From Suttonella indologenes (GTDB taxonomy: Bacteria; Pseudomonadota; Gammaproteobacteria; Cardiobacteriales; Cardiobacteriaceae): a DNA stretch of 64,000 nt. The notes below the pieces were generated by a model. It made no database searches, was not told the origin of the DNA, and worked only from the letters and a program-made list of their open reading frames with translations. The stretch spans positions 679,784 through 743,783 of the forward strand of contig NZ_UHIA01000003.1 of assembly GCF_900460215.1 (NCBI RefSeq), in the 5' to 3' direction. Shown piece by piece: positions 37,654 through 47,035 of this stretch (position 1 is the stretch's first letter; the number at the start of each line of letters is the position of its first letter). Position numbers and translations under genes: made by a program.

Positions 37654-38540
37654 TAGTCAAGGAAATCAAAAAGAGTTACAAATCCACAAGAAGTAAAAGA
37701 ATAGTTTATCGATGCAATTTAATCGCCAATCCTTGCGTTTACGTTTAAGCCAAGCCCACATTTTCTCGATTGGGTTCAGATCCGGACTGTATGGCGGCAG
37801 CCATAAAATATGATGTCCCGCATCTGCAATAAGCTCTTGGGTATCCTGTCTTTTGTGAAAGCTGGCATTGTCCATAATAATGACGCTGTTTTCAGGCAAT
37901 TGTGTTAACAGCAATTCTTCTACCCAACAATGAAATACATCACTATTAATACTGCAATCGTAAAGCCCTACCGCAAACAACTTGTTCTTATGTATTGCCC
38001 CAATAGCATTGCTTTGATTCTTGAGTTGCCAGTTGTACTTTCCTAAACAAGGACAGCCTTTGTGGGAATAGCCGTAAGCTCTGTTCTCATGAGATTTAAA
38101 GCCGCTTTCATCTAAGTAAATCAGGGTTCTGCCTTCAGCTTCAAATGCCGCTAACTGCTTAAGAAATAATAGGCGCTGTTGTTTGTCTGCTTTCGGATGA
38201 ATTAAGGTCTTTTTTTTCGAGTAATGCCGACACGTTTTAATGCTATGGCAATAGCTCTGTCGCTACAGTTAAAGCGTCTTGCCCGTTCATAGCAATAGTC
38301 ATCAGGATAAGCTTGGACGTCAGCCATTAAAGCTTCATTATCGATTTTTGCCGGTTTGCGTTCGTACTTCTTGCGTTCTATGCTTTTCTTCCAACGTTGA
38401 ATAGTTGTTGCGCTGAGTCGATATTCTTCAACAAGCTTTCTGTAGCTATGACCTGATGCCAGCTTGTTCAATATCATTTGTCTGTAATCTTTTGAGTATG
38501 CCATAAGTTTTAGTGTAACTGTTTTTTGATTCCTTGACTA
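37654..38540 (-). mobile_element. IS630-family insertion sequence, apparently complete
   Basis: The 887-bp element starts TAGTCAAGGAAATC and ends GATTCCTTGACTA, with inverted-repeat homology extending about 30 bp inward. It is flanked by TA duplications at 37652-37653 and 38541-38542, the signature of IS630/Tc1 insertion. It contains one transposase in two overlapping frames. It is inserted in hutG. Its left 126 bp also occur at 20546. MITEs at 12012, 52755 and 53370 share the outermost TAGTCAA. Confidence 0.93.
37666..38504 (-). CDS. IS630-family transposase, two frames joined by a putative -1 frameshift
   Basis: Frame 1 (38504 to 38202) encodes the helix-turn-helix domain (MAYSKDYRQMILNKLASGHS onward) and stops after TRKKRP. 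A run of eight A at 38217-38210, read CGA AAA AAA AGA, provides an A_AAA_AAA slippery heptamer. After a -1 slip the frame runs open to TGA at 37666 and encodes the DDE catalytic core: LIYLDESGF, then VIIMDNASFH, then PPYSPDLNPIEKMWAWLK. The joined product of about 280 residues is typical of the family. Frameshifting is inferred from sequence only. Confidence 0.87.
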
Positions 38541-38542
38541 TA

Positions 38543-39391
38543 TTCGGCGATATCGAATAAACGCAGTTTGCCGCTTTGACAAATAATTTCTAATACATGT
38601 TCCGTGGCGGCTAAATCAATGCCGCGAGCAGCAGTTGCACTGACACCCGGTGCGATGCTGCTAGGGAACGCATCTAGGTCTATACTCAAATAAAGATGAT
38701 CTAATGGGCTGATGAAGTCCTCCAATTGTTGTTTTAGAAAAGTTAGATTCATTAATGTTATTTCTTTATCTAGAAGATAGCGGCAATTGACTGCAGATGC
38801 GGTCTGAAATAAAGCGGCGGTATTGCTGTGTCGGGCGATACCTAGGCATAGATAATGAAAGCTTTTTCCTGCTTGCTGCAAAATCTGTGCGGCTTGTAGA
38901 AAAGGCGTGCCTGAAGAAGCGGTATCGGACTGGCGCAAATCAAAATGGGCATCGATATTGATAATGCCGATATTGCCTGTCTGCGGCTGTGTTTGCAGGT
39001 AGTCAAACAAACCCTTAAAACTGGCAAAGGCAACTTCATGACCGCCGCCGAAAATAATGGGCATGGAATGATACGCCAAGGTATCTGTGATTTTTTGAGC
39101 AAGTACGGATTGAGCGCCTTCTAAATCACCTTGTTCGCAAGAAACATTGCCTTTATCGGTAATGCGGATATTGTGATGCAGCGCAAAATTTGCCAATTGG
39201 CGGCGGATGGCATCAGGTGCGGCCGCTGCACCGATGCGCCCTTGATTGCGACGCACGCCTTCGTCGCAGGCAAAGCCGAATAGAGAAAAATCCACATCAG
39301 TCTGTGCCGATATTGCCTGATAGAAGCGGCGATGCTCTTCTCCTTCGCCGTCAAATCGTCCTTGCCAAATTGATTTTGCTTTAGTATTCAT
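38543..39391 (-). pseudogene. hutG: Formimidoylglutamase (hutG), 5' part truncated by IS630
   Basis: This is an arginase/ureohydrolase-fold enzyme that would hydrolyse N-formimidoyl-glutamate to glutamate and formamide. The HutG-type GFACDEGVRRNQGRIGAAAAP, metal motifs GGGHE, NIDAHFDLR and SIDLDAFP are all present, so catalytic metal ligands are intact. After DIAE the frame enters the IS and ends with ten foreign residues at 38510 (about 293 residues). The ancestral protein was 314 residues. The C-terminal helix is lost, so activity is doubtful. ATG 39391 has AAGGAA upstream; an in-frame start at 39424 would overlap iclR. Confidence 0.88.
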
Positions 39392-39405
39392 AGTTGTTCC
39401 TTTGT

Positions 39406-40134
39406 TTATTCTCCATTGAGCCAATTGCTCATTTGTGCAGCGGTTTTGCAGACTTGAGCACTTAGAAAAGATTGCTGTGCCGATGCGCGGAAAGCCGGCG
39501 CCATGATGGTTAGTACCGCCAATAATTCGCCGCGATAGAAAATCGGTGCAGAGACGCCGAATACTCCTTCATCAATTTCACCTGTAGAACAGGCAAAACC
39601 TTGTTGGCGAATTTGGGCGAGTTCTTGTTGCAAATGTTGGGATGAATCGGTATCAAGAGGTATATTGGGCATGTGTAAAATGGTATTGCGGTATTCTTCT
39701 GCACAAAAAGCCAAAAAGGTTTTGCCGCTTGCGCCGCGCAATAAGGTATTGCTTTTGCCTATTTCAAATGAGCAACGCAAGGTTCGCTCCGCTTCAATAA
39801 TATCTACGCAAATGGTTTCTTGTAAATTGCCTACCAGCAAAGCAACGGTTTCTTTGCAGTTTGTGGATAACTTTGCCATAAAAGGACGAAGCTGCCTGAA
39901 CAGCAGGCTGTGACGGTAATATTTATCTGTGGTTTTTAAACTATGCGCACCAACGGTGTATGTGCCGTAAGTCTGCGCATAAGTGATCATTTCCCATGTT
40001 TTAAGAATATGCAGCAGACGATAAACCGTAGAAAGCGGGATAGATAAATGAGCAGCAATCTCTTTTGGCGAGACAGGATTGTCTTGTCCGGCGATAAAAT
40101 TCAGAATAGCTAGGGCTCTATGCAAACTGTTCAT
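39406..40134 (-). CDS. IclR-family transcriptional regulator
   Basis: The 242-residue protein has an N-terminal winged helix-turn-helix (NFIAGQDNPVSPKEIAAHLS and STVYRLLHIL, about 12-55) and a C-terminal IclR effector domain (GASGKTFLAF, then CSTGEIDEGVFGVSAPI). It lies 14 bp upstream of hutG on the same strand and probably controls hutG-gltS and itself; the effector could be glutamate or a histidine breakdown product. This is inference from position. Confidence 0.9.
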   Translation of the reverse strand: MNSLHRALAILNFIAGQDNPVSPKEIAAHLSIPLSTVYRLLHILKTWEMITYAQTYGTYTVGAHSLKTTDKYYRHSLLFRQLRPFMAKLSTNCKETVALLVGNLQETICVDIIEAERTLRCSFEIGKSNTLLRGASGKTFLAFCAEEYRNTILHMPNIPLDTDSSQHLQQELAQIRQQGFACSTGEIDEGVFGVSAPIFYRGELLAVLTIMAPAFRASAQQSFLSAQVCKTAAQMSNWLNGE

Positions 40135-40137
40135 GAT

Positions 40138-40208
40138 GTTTTCCTCTCATGGAAAACATAGCAATACACGATTTTCTGGACAAGTGTTTTTCTCATCTTA
40201 TGAGAAAA
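40138..40208 (-). promoter_or_regulatory. Two palindromes upstream of iclR, candidate operators
   Basis: GTTTTCC-tctcat-GGAAAAC at 40138-40157 and TTTTCTCAT-ctt-ATGAGAAAA at 40188-40208 (perfect 9-bp arms) lie within 75 bp upstream of the iclR start. IclR proteins usually bind such palindromes and autoregulate. Binding is inferred. Confidence 0.55.
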
Positions 40209-40293
40209 TATAGCCGAAAATCTCGAAAATAAACTTATTTCTTACGCGGATGCTTTAATATTTTTTCAATCCCTCAATTATGGGAACAATAAT

Positions 40294-41118
40294 TTAGGAT
40301 TTTTGCATTAGGGTAATGCGTTCATTGCCGCCGTAATCTTTGCGGCTATGGATATCTTGCCATTTGCCGCTTTGGGCGGCGAATGTCTGTAAGGCAGCGG
40401 CTTGCTGCCAACCGTGTTCTACAATCAAATAGCCTTGTGTTGTCAATTTTTGCTCGGCGTCTTGAATGATGTGCTGTAAATCTGCCAGTCCTTGATTGGC
40501 GGCGATAAGTGCGCTTTGCGGTTCATATTGCAATGCGGGCAAATGTGAGTCGTTTGCCGCGATATAGGGCGGATTGCTGAGAATGACTGTGAAGGATTGC
40601 GCGGCAAAGCAGTCCAGCCAGTTTGCACAGATAAATTGAATGTTATCTACCTTATTGAGCAGGGCGTTTTCGGCAGCGGTTTGCAGTGCGGCGATGCTCT
40701 TATCGACGGCAATGAGGCGGCAGTGCGGGCGGTGTTTGGCAATGCTGATGGCGATAGCGCCGCTGCCGGTGCCGAGGTCGGCAATCTGCCATGCGGCGTC
40801 GTGAGGAATTTTTTCTAAGGCGGCTTCGACGAGAATTTCGGTGTCGGGGCGCGGAATCAAGGTATGCGGATTGACGCGCAGTTCGATGTCGTAGAAGGCT
40901 TGTGTGCCGAGGATGTACGCCATAGGTTCGCCGGCGATGCGGCGCAGAAGGTATGTTTCTAAACGCTGCAATTCTTCGGCACTAAGCGGACGGCTGCTGA
41001 TGCGTTGCTGGACATTGTTCAAGCCTGTGATATGTTCCAGCAGGAGGCTGAGTTCATAATCAGGGTTGTCCGTATTGAGGCGGCACAGATTGCTTTGCCG
41101 CCATGCTAGGGGCTGCAT
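40294..41118 (-). CDS. prmC: Release factor glutamine methyltransferase PrmC (HemK)
   Basis: PrmC methylates the GGQ glutamine of RF1/RF2. The SAM-binding DLGTGSGAIAISIAKHRP and the catalytic NPPY in ILSNPPYIAAND (about 180-190) are present. The length of 274 residues is typical. It shares one base with the upstream prfA, the gene of its substrate. Confidence 0.95.
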   Translation of the reverse strand: MQPLAWRQSNLCRLNTDNPDYELSLLLEHITGLNNVQQRISSRPLSAEELQRLETYLLRRIAGEPMAYILGTQAFYDIELRVNPHTLIPRPDTEILVEAALEKIPHDAAWQIADLGTGSGAIAISIAKHRPHCRLIAVDKSIAALQTAAENALLNKVDNIQFICANWLDCFAAQSFTVILSNPPYIAANDSHLPALQYEPQSALIAANQGLADLQHIIQDAEQKLTTQGYLIVEHGWQQAAALQTFAAQSGKWQDIHSRKDYGGNERITLMQKS

Positions 41119-42203
41119 CAGCGCGTTTCGCTTTGTAGGGCGAGCAGGGCTTGGGTTTCTTGTTCTTGTTGCAGAGGCTGCGTGATTTGCTGCAAGGCGC
41201 CTTCCATAATTTCCGCCAAACTGTAGAGCGTGAGGTTGATGCGGTGATCGGTTACGCGGCTTTGCGGGTAGTTGTAGGTGCGGATGCGTTCGCTACGATC
41301 GCCCGAACCGACAAGGTTTTTGCGCTCCGCCGCTTGCTGCGATTGGGCGGCTTGCCGTTCGGCGTCGAGTAAGCGGGCTTGCAGCAGACGCATGGCTTTG
41401 GCGCGGTTTTTGTGCTGCGAGCGTTCTTCTTGGCATTCGACCACAAGACCGCTGGGAATATGGGTAATGCGGATGGCGGAGTCGGTTTTATTGACGTGCT
41501 GTCCGCCGGCGCCGCTTGAGCGGTAGGTGTCGATGCGCAGATCCGCCGGATTGATGTCGATATCGGCAATTTCTTCGCTTTCCGGCAGTATGGCGACAGT
41601 GGCGGCGGAGGTGTGAATACGTCCGCTGGACTCGGTTTCGGGAACGCGTTGCACACGGTGTGCGCCGGATTCGTATTTCAAGGTGGAATAGACGCGTTCG
41701 CCGCTGATGCGGCAGATGATTTCTTTATAACCGCCGTGTTCGCCGGCATTTTCAGAGAGGATTTCTACGCGCCAGCCTTGCAGTTCGGCAAATTTGGAAT
41801 ACATGCGGAATAAATCGCCGGCAAAGATAGCGGCTTCGTCACCGCCCGTGCCGGCGCGGATTTCAAGGAAGACGTCCGCGCTGTCCAAGGGGTCTTGCGG
41901 AATCATGAGGCGCTCAAGACGGTGTTCGCAGGCTTCGATGGCGGCGGTGTTTTTCGGGATTTCTTCACGCACATAGTCGCGCATTTCCGCATCGCCGGCG
42001 AGTTCTGCCAAATCGTTTTTTTCGGCTTCTAGGGCTTGCAGTTCGCCGAGCGTTTCCACGATGGGCGAGATTTGCGCATGTTCTTGGCTGTATTTGCGCA
42101 ATAAATCGGGATTGGCAACGGTTTGCTCATCGGCAAGCAGGGCGTTGAGTTCTTCGTAGCGTTCTTGGATTTCGCTTAAGCGGGTGCGGATAGATGGATG
42201 CAT
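41118..42203 (-). CDS. prfA: Peptide chain release factor 1
   Basis: RF1 terminates translation at UAA/UAG. The GGQ loop is [17 protein letters not shown], and the stop-codon recognition region reads [19 protein letters not shown] (PxT motif with x = Glu). The length is 361 residues. It overlaps hemA by one base and prmC by one base, forming hemA-prfA-prmC. Confidence 0.97.
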   Translation of the reverse strand: MHPSIRTRLSEIQERYEELNALLADEQTVANPDLLRKYSQEHAQISPIVETLGELQALEAEKNDLAELAGDAEMRDYVREEIPKNTAAIEACEHRLERLMIPQDPLDSADVFLEIRAGTGGDEAAIFAGDLFRMYSKFAELQGWRVEILSENAGEHGGYKEIICRISGERVYSTLKYESGAHRVQRVPETESSGRIHTSAATVAILPESEEIADIDINPADLRIDTYRSSGAGGQHVNKTDSAIRITHIPSGLVVECQEERSQHKNRAKAMRLLQARLLDAERQAAQSQQAAERKNLVGSGDRSERIRTYNYPQSRVTDHRINLTLYSLAEIMEGALQQITQPLQQEQETQALLALQSETR

Positions 42204-43498
42204 TAGTGATTATTTCTTTCTTTATCAAAGGTGTCTGCCATGATTGCCAGCCATTCTTTGTGATTGGGCGGTATGGCGTGAATCATCGCACTGGGGGAAT
42301 GGAGGAGTTTATTGGTCAGTTTGTAGCTCATTTGTTCGATGATGAGTGCGGGGTCTTCGCCCAAAGCAAGGCGGCGGTAGGCTTCGCCGAGCAATTCTTG
42401 GCGGTAGACATCGGCTTGCTGGCGGATTTGGCGGATAAGCAGTTGCTGCGGCTTGGAATTCAGCCAGCCGATGAAGTCGTCGCTGTGCAGATTAATCATC
42501 ACTTCCGCCTGCCGTGCCGCTTTTTGGCGGTTTTCGCGGTTCACATCAATAATTTGCTCTAAATCGTCGATGCCGTATAAAAAGGCGTTTTCCAATTGCT
42601 CGATGTCATTGTCGAAAATGCGCGGCAGGGACAAATCTACCAATACTTGAAAGGCATGACGGCGTTTTTTCAGAGATTGCTGAAGATGGGCATTATTCAG
42701 TATCAGTTCGTCCATTTGTGCCGCGCCGAAAATCATATCCGCTTCATGCAGATGCTCGCTGATTTGCGCCAAACTGATGGCATAGCCGCCCACTTCTTCC
42801 GCCAATGTTTGGGCATTGTTTAGGCTGCGATTGGCGATAATAATCCGTTTGAGGTTTAAATCGCGCAGATAGCGTGCCACCAATTGTCCCGTTTCGCCGG
42901 CGCCGATAATCAGCGCGCAGCGCTGCGGATGATCGTCAAAGAATTGATGCGTGAGTTTGACGCCGGCATAAGCAACGGAAACGGGATTTTCGCCGATGGC
43001 GGTGCTGTGGCGGATTTGCTTGGCAACGGCAAAACTTTGCTGAAACAAACGTTCCAGCGCCGAGCCTAAGGTGCCTTGTGCTTTTGCGAGACGGTAGGCG
43101 GATTTGAGTTGTCCGAGAATTTGCGGCTCGCCTAAAATTAAAGAGTCCAAGCCGCAGGCGACGCGATACAGATGCCGCACCGCATGGCGGTCTTGATAGT
43201 AAAAGGTATTGCTTTGCACTTGTTCCGTCTGAAGATAGCCTTGGCTGGTCAGCCATTGTCCGATATTGGGCAGATGCTCGCTGCTGCACAAATACCATTC
43301 CGTGCGATTGCAGGTGGCAAGCAGAGCGATTTCCGTCTGCGGAAAATCATGACGCATTTGCGCGAGAATTTCCGCCGCCTGCTGCGGCGAAAAGGCAAGC
43401 TGTTCGCGCACCGCCATATTGGCAGTTTGATGATTTAAGCCGAAACTGGCGATATGTGGTGCTTCAAAAACAGCGGTTGGTAATGCGAAATGGCTCAT
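42203..43498 (-). CDS. hemA: Glutamyl-tRNA reductase
   Basis: HemA is the first enzyme of the C5 heme pathway. The active-site Cys is in [12 protein letters not shown], followed by [15 protein letters not shown] and an NADPH domain with [15 protein letters not shown] and [15 protein letters not shown] 43498 gives 431 residues (418 in E. coli); the longer frame to 43621 would run into the divergent gene. The start lies only about 50 bp from the divergent TPR gene. Confidence 0.96.
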   Translation of the reverse strand: MSHFALPTAVFEAPHIASFGLNHQTANMAVREQLAFSPQQAAEILAQMRHDFPQTEIALLATCNRTEWYLCSSEHLPNIGQWLTSQGYLQTEQVQSNTFYYQDRHAVRHLYRVACGLDSLILGEPQILGQLKSAYRLAKAQGTLGSALERLFQQSFAVAKQIRHSTAIGENPVSVAYAGVKLTHQFFDDHPQRCALIIGAGETGQLVARYLRDLNLKRIIIANRSLNNAQTLAEEVGGYAISLAQISEHLHEADMIFGAAQMDELILNNAHLQQSLKKRRHAFQVLVDLSLPRIFDNDIEQLENAFLYGIDDLEQIIDVNRENRQKAARQAEVMINLHSDDFIGWLNSKPQQLLIRQIRQQADVYRQELLGEAYRRLALGEDPALIIEQMSYKLTNKLLHSPSAMIHAIPPNHKEWLAIMADTFDKERNNH

Positions 43499-43548
43499 GA
43501 TAGCGTATGATTTATGCTTTCTCGTTTGCTCAACGATTTGGAGACAGT

Positions 43549-45255
43549 TTGTTTTTTCTAAAACGTGCCGCGTATAGCGCGCTCTTATTAAGCGGCTCAT
43601 TATATGCCAATACGCTAACATCTCAAAATGCCGAAAAAATACCGCAGGTGCCTGCTTGGCAAAGTTCTTCGCATTGGCTGTTTAACGCGCTGACCTCAAA
43701 TTTTGCTAAACAAGCCGACGATTACCAAGACGCCATCCGCTCAATTGCCGATGTCGCCGAACAAAGCAAACAATATGAAGCCTTTAATTACACCTACGAT
43801 TTGGCAATCAGCGCCTTATATATAGAACGCGCGGCGGAAATCGCCCGACATTGGGTCGCCGCCTATCCGCAAGACAGCGAGGCGCATTTGGCATTGATGC
43901 GCGCCCTGCTGATGAAAAACGACGTGGAAAGCGCCTATGCGGAAATGTTGGCGGTCTTATCAACCGATGCCGGTCCGCAGAACATCGCCCAAATTAGCCG
44001 TCTGCTGAGCTATTTGAATGATGGCAATAACCGCGTTTCGATACTGCAGCGCTTGAGCAAAGCCTTTCCCGATAATCCCTTCTTATATTATTACCTTGGT
44101 ATCCACGCCAGCGAGCAGGGACAAATCGATTTGGCGATAGACGCCTTTAATCATGCCTTAATGATTGACAAGCAGTGGCGACAGCTGGAAATTATGCAGG
44201 CGAAAGCCTTGTCCAGCATCGGCGCGCTGAAAGAAGCGCGCCATATGATGGCGAATCTGCGCAAGCGCTATCCTGAAGACAGTAGTTTGTTATCCACAGA
44301 AATCGATATGCTGGTGGAATATTACCAATGGGAAGATGCGCTGGAATTGGCGCGGCGTTGGGATAAAAATGTCCCCGGCGAACCGCGTATTCAAGAGCTC
44401 ATCGCTTGGCTGTACGCCAATAGCAAAAATTATGCGATGGCGGAAAAATCCTACCGCTATCTGCTCGAACACGACATTATCGAAGACAGTCAATTCGCCT
44501 TTCAAATGGGGCAGGCTGCCATCGCCGCCGGTAAAAACGACGCGGCACGCACATGGCTGCAAAGCATCCCCGCGGATTCACGTCTATATATGTTGGCAAG
44601 GCAGCAGCAATCTTTAATGCTGTTTGAAGAAAAACGGATTGCGCAGGCGCAGCAAGCCTTTGCGGAAATGCGCAAGGAATTTTCGGACTATGCGCTGGAA
44701 ATGTATTTGGTTGAAATCACGCAATTAGACCAAGCGAAGAAATTTGCGCAAGCGCAAGCCGTCTTACACGCCGCCCTGCAAGATTATCCCAGGCAAATCG
44801 ATTTGCTCTATGCCCAAGCCGAGCATCTCAGCATGAGCGGCGATGCGGCGGCGGCAGAAAGCGCTTATCAGGAAATCCTAGCCCTTGATGCGGCGAATAT
44901 CGATGCCTTGAATGCCTACGGCTACCTCTTGCTCACGCAAACCGAGCGTCGGCAGGAAGCGGCGGTCATGATAGAGAAAGCAATTGCTCAATACCCCGAT
45001 TCTCCGGCGATTCAAGACAGCTATGCCTGGCTTTTGTATCGACAAGGCAAAAGCCAAGAAGCCTTGAAATGGTCGCAGCGCGCCTATGCCGCTTATCGGA
45101 AAAACGAAATTGCCGCACATTATGTGGAAATTCTGGCGGCAAACGATAAAAAAGACTTGGCAAGAGAAGTGTATCAAAACGAAATGCGGGGACAGCCCAA
45201 TAATCCCCATCTAATCGAAATAGGACAACGTTTAGGACTAGCCGATGAACATTAA
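43549..45255 (+). CDS. Secreted TPR-repeat protein upstream of lolB
   Basis: The protein of about 568 residues consists of tandem tetratricopeptide-like helical pairs (for example FLYYYLGIHASEQGQIDLAI and LNAYGYLLLTQTERRQEAA near the C-terminus). I propose a TTG start at 43549: GGAG lies five bases upstream, and the product then opens with a signal peptide (FFLKRAAYSALLLSGSLYA). The ATG at 43507 would leave only 8 bp to hemA. The same gene sits between hemA and lolB in other gammaproteobacteria such as Pseudomonas. Probably periplasmic or outer-membrane associated; role unknown. Confidence 0.85.
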   Translation: MFFLKRAAYSALLLSGSLYANTLTSQNAEKIPQVPAWQSSSHWLFNALTSNFAKQADDYQDAIRSIADVAEQSKQYEAFNYTYDLAISALYIERAAEIARHWVAAYPQDSEAHLALMRALLMKNDVESAYAEMLAVLSTDAGPQNIAQISRLLSYLNDGNNRVSILQRLSKAFPDNPFLYYYLGIHASEQGQIDLAIDAFNHALMIDKQWRQLEIMQAKALSSIGALKEARHMMANLRKRYPEDSSLLSTEIDMLVEYYQWEDALELARRWDKNVPGEPRIQELIAWLYANSKNYAMAEKSYRYLLEHDIIEDSQFAFQMGQAAIAAGKNDAARTWLQSIPADSRLYMLARQQQSLMLFEEKRIAQAQQAFAEMRKEFSDYALEMYLVEITQLDQAKKFAQAQAVLHAALQDYPRQIDLLYAQAEHLSMSGDAAAAESAYQEILALDAANIDALNAYGYLLLTQTERRQEAAVMIEKAIAQYPDSPAIQDSYAWLLYRQGKSQEALKWSQRAYAAYRKNEIAAHYVEILAANDKKDLAREVYQNEMRGQPNNPHLIEIGQRLGLADEH

Positions 45256-45784
45256 GCATTATTGCCTGATGAGCTGCTTGGCGTTTGCCGTATTGCAAGG
45301 CTGTAGCAGCGGGTTTGAAGAAAAAACATTCACGCAATCCGCTTTTAAAATCGGCAATTTTGCCGCTGACGGCAAGGTAGCGCTGCGTTTCCCGCGCTGC
45401 GACGAATATCGCGGCTGCAAAGAAGAGGCATTCAGCGCTAATTTGCATTGGCTGCATAAAGCGCCGATTGACGAACTCTCTTTATACGACCCGACAGGAC
45501 AGGAAGCATTAAAAATTACCTATCAAAAACAAAGCATCCGTCTGCACGACCGTTCCGGAGAAAGAGAAATCAGCCATGCGCAATTAGCCCAAGAACTCGG
45601 ACTGCCTATTCCTGTGGAAAAATTGCGCGAATGGCTGTTTGCGCCGCAGGATAAAGCGAAATTTACCGCGGACGGCTGGCAAATCGAAGTCGATCAATGG
45701 CAGGGACAATATTATCGCCGCCTGACCATGCGGCAAAAAGATTATTATCTGCGCATCTTAGTCAATCATGTGGCTGTATTTTAA
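45245..45784 (+). CDS. lolB: Outer-membrane lipoprotein insertion protein LolB
   Basis: LolB receives lipoproteins from LolA and inserts them in the outer membrane. The lipobox is LQGC near residue 20. The mature part has the LolB beta-barrel-like fold, with VALRFPRCDEYRGCKEEAF, ELSLYDPTGQEALKITY and LGLPIPVEKLREWLFA. It is short (179 residues) but complete. It overlaps the TPR gene by 11 bases. In many relatives ispE follows; here the next gene is tRNA-Gln. Confidence 0.9.
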   Translation: MNIKHYCLMSCLAFAVLQGCSSGFEEKTFTQSAFKIGNFAADGKVALRFPRCDEYRGCKEEAFSANLHWLHKAPIDELSLYDPTGQEALKITYQKQSIRLHDRSGEREISHAQLAQELGLPIPVEKLREWLFAPQDKAKFTADGWQIEVDQWQGQYYRRLTMRQKDYYLRILVNHVAVF

Positions 45785-45834
45785 GGTTTAAAATTCTTGC
45801 CTCGACAAAAGAGAGAAAAAAGTTTGCAAAAAAC

Positions 45835-45862
45835 TTGCGCCCGAGGAAAAAGTTCGTATAAT
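45835..45862 (+). promoter_or_regulatory. Promoter of the tRNA-Gln / prs unit
   Basis: TTGCGC (45835-45840) and a perfect TATAAT (45857-45862) are spaced by 16 bp, 43 bp before the tRNA. A small hairpin CTCTCGA...TCGAGAG (45869-45887) starts at about the expected transcription start. Confidence 0.78.
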
Positions 45863-45905
45863 AGCACTCTCTCGAATTGCTCGAGAGTCTCAAAAAAAGA
45901 TTAAT

Positions 45906-45980
45906 TGGGGCGTCGCCAAGCGGTAAGGCACCAGGTTTTGATCCTGGCATGCGTAGGTTCGAATCCTGCCGCCCCAGCCA
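45906..45980 (+). tRNA. tRNA-Gln (anticodon TTG)
   Basis: The cloverleaf is readable: acceptor TGGGGCG pairs with CGCCCCA, the anticodon arm is CCAGG-TTTTGAT-CCTGG with anticodon TTG, the T-arm contains GGTTCGAATCC, and CCA is encoded at 45978-45980. It lies between lolB and prs as in other gammaproteobacteria. Confidence 0.97.
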
Positions 45981-46029
45981 ATTTCCTAGTCATCATCAAA
46001 AATGGGTGGTTGCCGTGTCAAGAGGCAGT

Positions 46030-46968
46030 ATGACCGTTTTTACGGGCAATGCTAATCCACAATTAGCTCGTCAAATTGTTCAGCACCTTGGTTTGCCATT
46101 AGGCAATGCCAGCGTCAGTAAATTTTCAGATGGCGAAATTCAAGTCGAAATCCGTGAAAACGTCCGCGGAAAAGACGTCTTTATCATTCAGCCGACTTGT
46201 CATCCGACTAACGACAGCGTCATGGAACTGCTGATTTTAAGCGATGCACTGCGCCGCTCTTCAGCAAACCGTATCACAGCCGTTATGCCGTATTTCGGTT
46301 ATTCGCGCCAAGACCGTCGTCCGCGTTCTGCCCGCGTGCCGATTTCTGCCAAAGTCATTGCCAATATGATTGCCAGCGTCGGGATTGACCGTGTGATGAC
46401 GCTCGACCTGCATGCCGATCAAATTCAAGGCTTCTTTGATTTCCCTGTCGATAATATTTATGCAACGCCGATTATTCTAAACGATATTTTATCGCAGGAT
46501 TTCAAATCCCCTGTGGTCGTGTCACCCGATATCGGCGGTGTGGTGCGTGCACGGGCGATTGCCAAACGCGTGGGCACAAAATTGGCGATTGTCGATAAAC
46601 GTCGTCCGCGTCCGAACGAATCGGAAATTATGAACATTATCGGCGACGATATTACCGGCTGCGATTGCATTATTGTTGACGATATGGTGGATACCGCAGG
46701 CACATTGTCTAACAGCGCAACCGCTTTAAAAGAGCGCGGCGCACGCAGCGTAGTCGCTTATTGCACGCATGCCGTTTTATCGGGCAATGCGGTCAGCAAT
46801 ATTAATAATTCCGGTTTGGATGAATTAGTCGTGGCAGATTCGATTCCTTTGCGCGAAGATGCGAAGGAATGTAAAAAAATCCGCGTATTATCTATTGCGG
46901 GATTGGTGGCGGAAAGCATTCGCCGCGTACATGTTGAAGAATCGATTTCTTCGCTATTTATCGATTAA
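46030..46968 (+). CDS. prs: Ribose-phosphate pyrophosphokinase (PRPP synthetase)
   Basis: Prs makes PRPP from ribose-5-phosphate and ATP. Motifs are [51 protein letters not shown] and the PRPP loop [13 protein letters not shown] chose ATG 46030 (312 residues); the open frame extends upstream through the tRNA gene and cannot be coding there. It is probably co-transcribed with the tRNA. Confidence 0.97.
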   Translation: MTVFTGNANPQLARQIVQHLGLPLGNASVSKFSDGEIQVEIRENVRGKDVFIIQPTCHPTNDSVMELLILSDALRRSSANRITAVMPYFGYSRQDRRPRSARVPISAKVIANMIASVGIDRVMTLDLHADQIQGFFDFPVDNIYATPIILNDILSQDFKSPVVVSPDIGGVVRARAIAKRVGTKLAIVDKRRPRPNESEIMNIIGDDITGCDCIIVDDMVDTAGTLSNSATALKERGARSVVAYCTHAVLSGNAVSNINNSGLDELVVADSIPLREDAKECKKIRVLSIAGLVAESIRRVHVEESISSLFID

Positions 46969-46990
46969 TCTATAAATAGCGAATTTCATA

Positions 46991-47017
46991 GGGTACTGGT
47001 CGCAAGTACCCTTTTTT
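46991..47017 (+). terminator. Terminator between prs and rplY
   Basis: GGGTACT (46991-46997) pairs with AGTACCC (47005-47011), followed by six T. Confidence 0.85.
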
Positions 47018-47035
47018 AAACTTGGAGTATATTTA

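Noticed and set aside
45877..46029. N-terminal extension of prs running through the tRNA
   Set aside because: The tRNA-Gln gene occupies this stretch, and Prs homologues start at the ATG at 46030.
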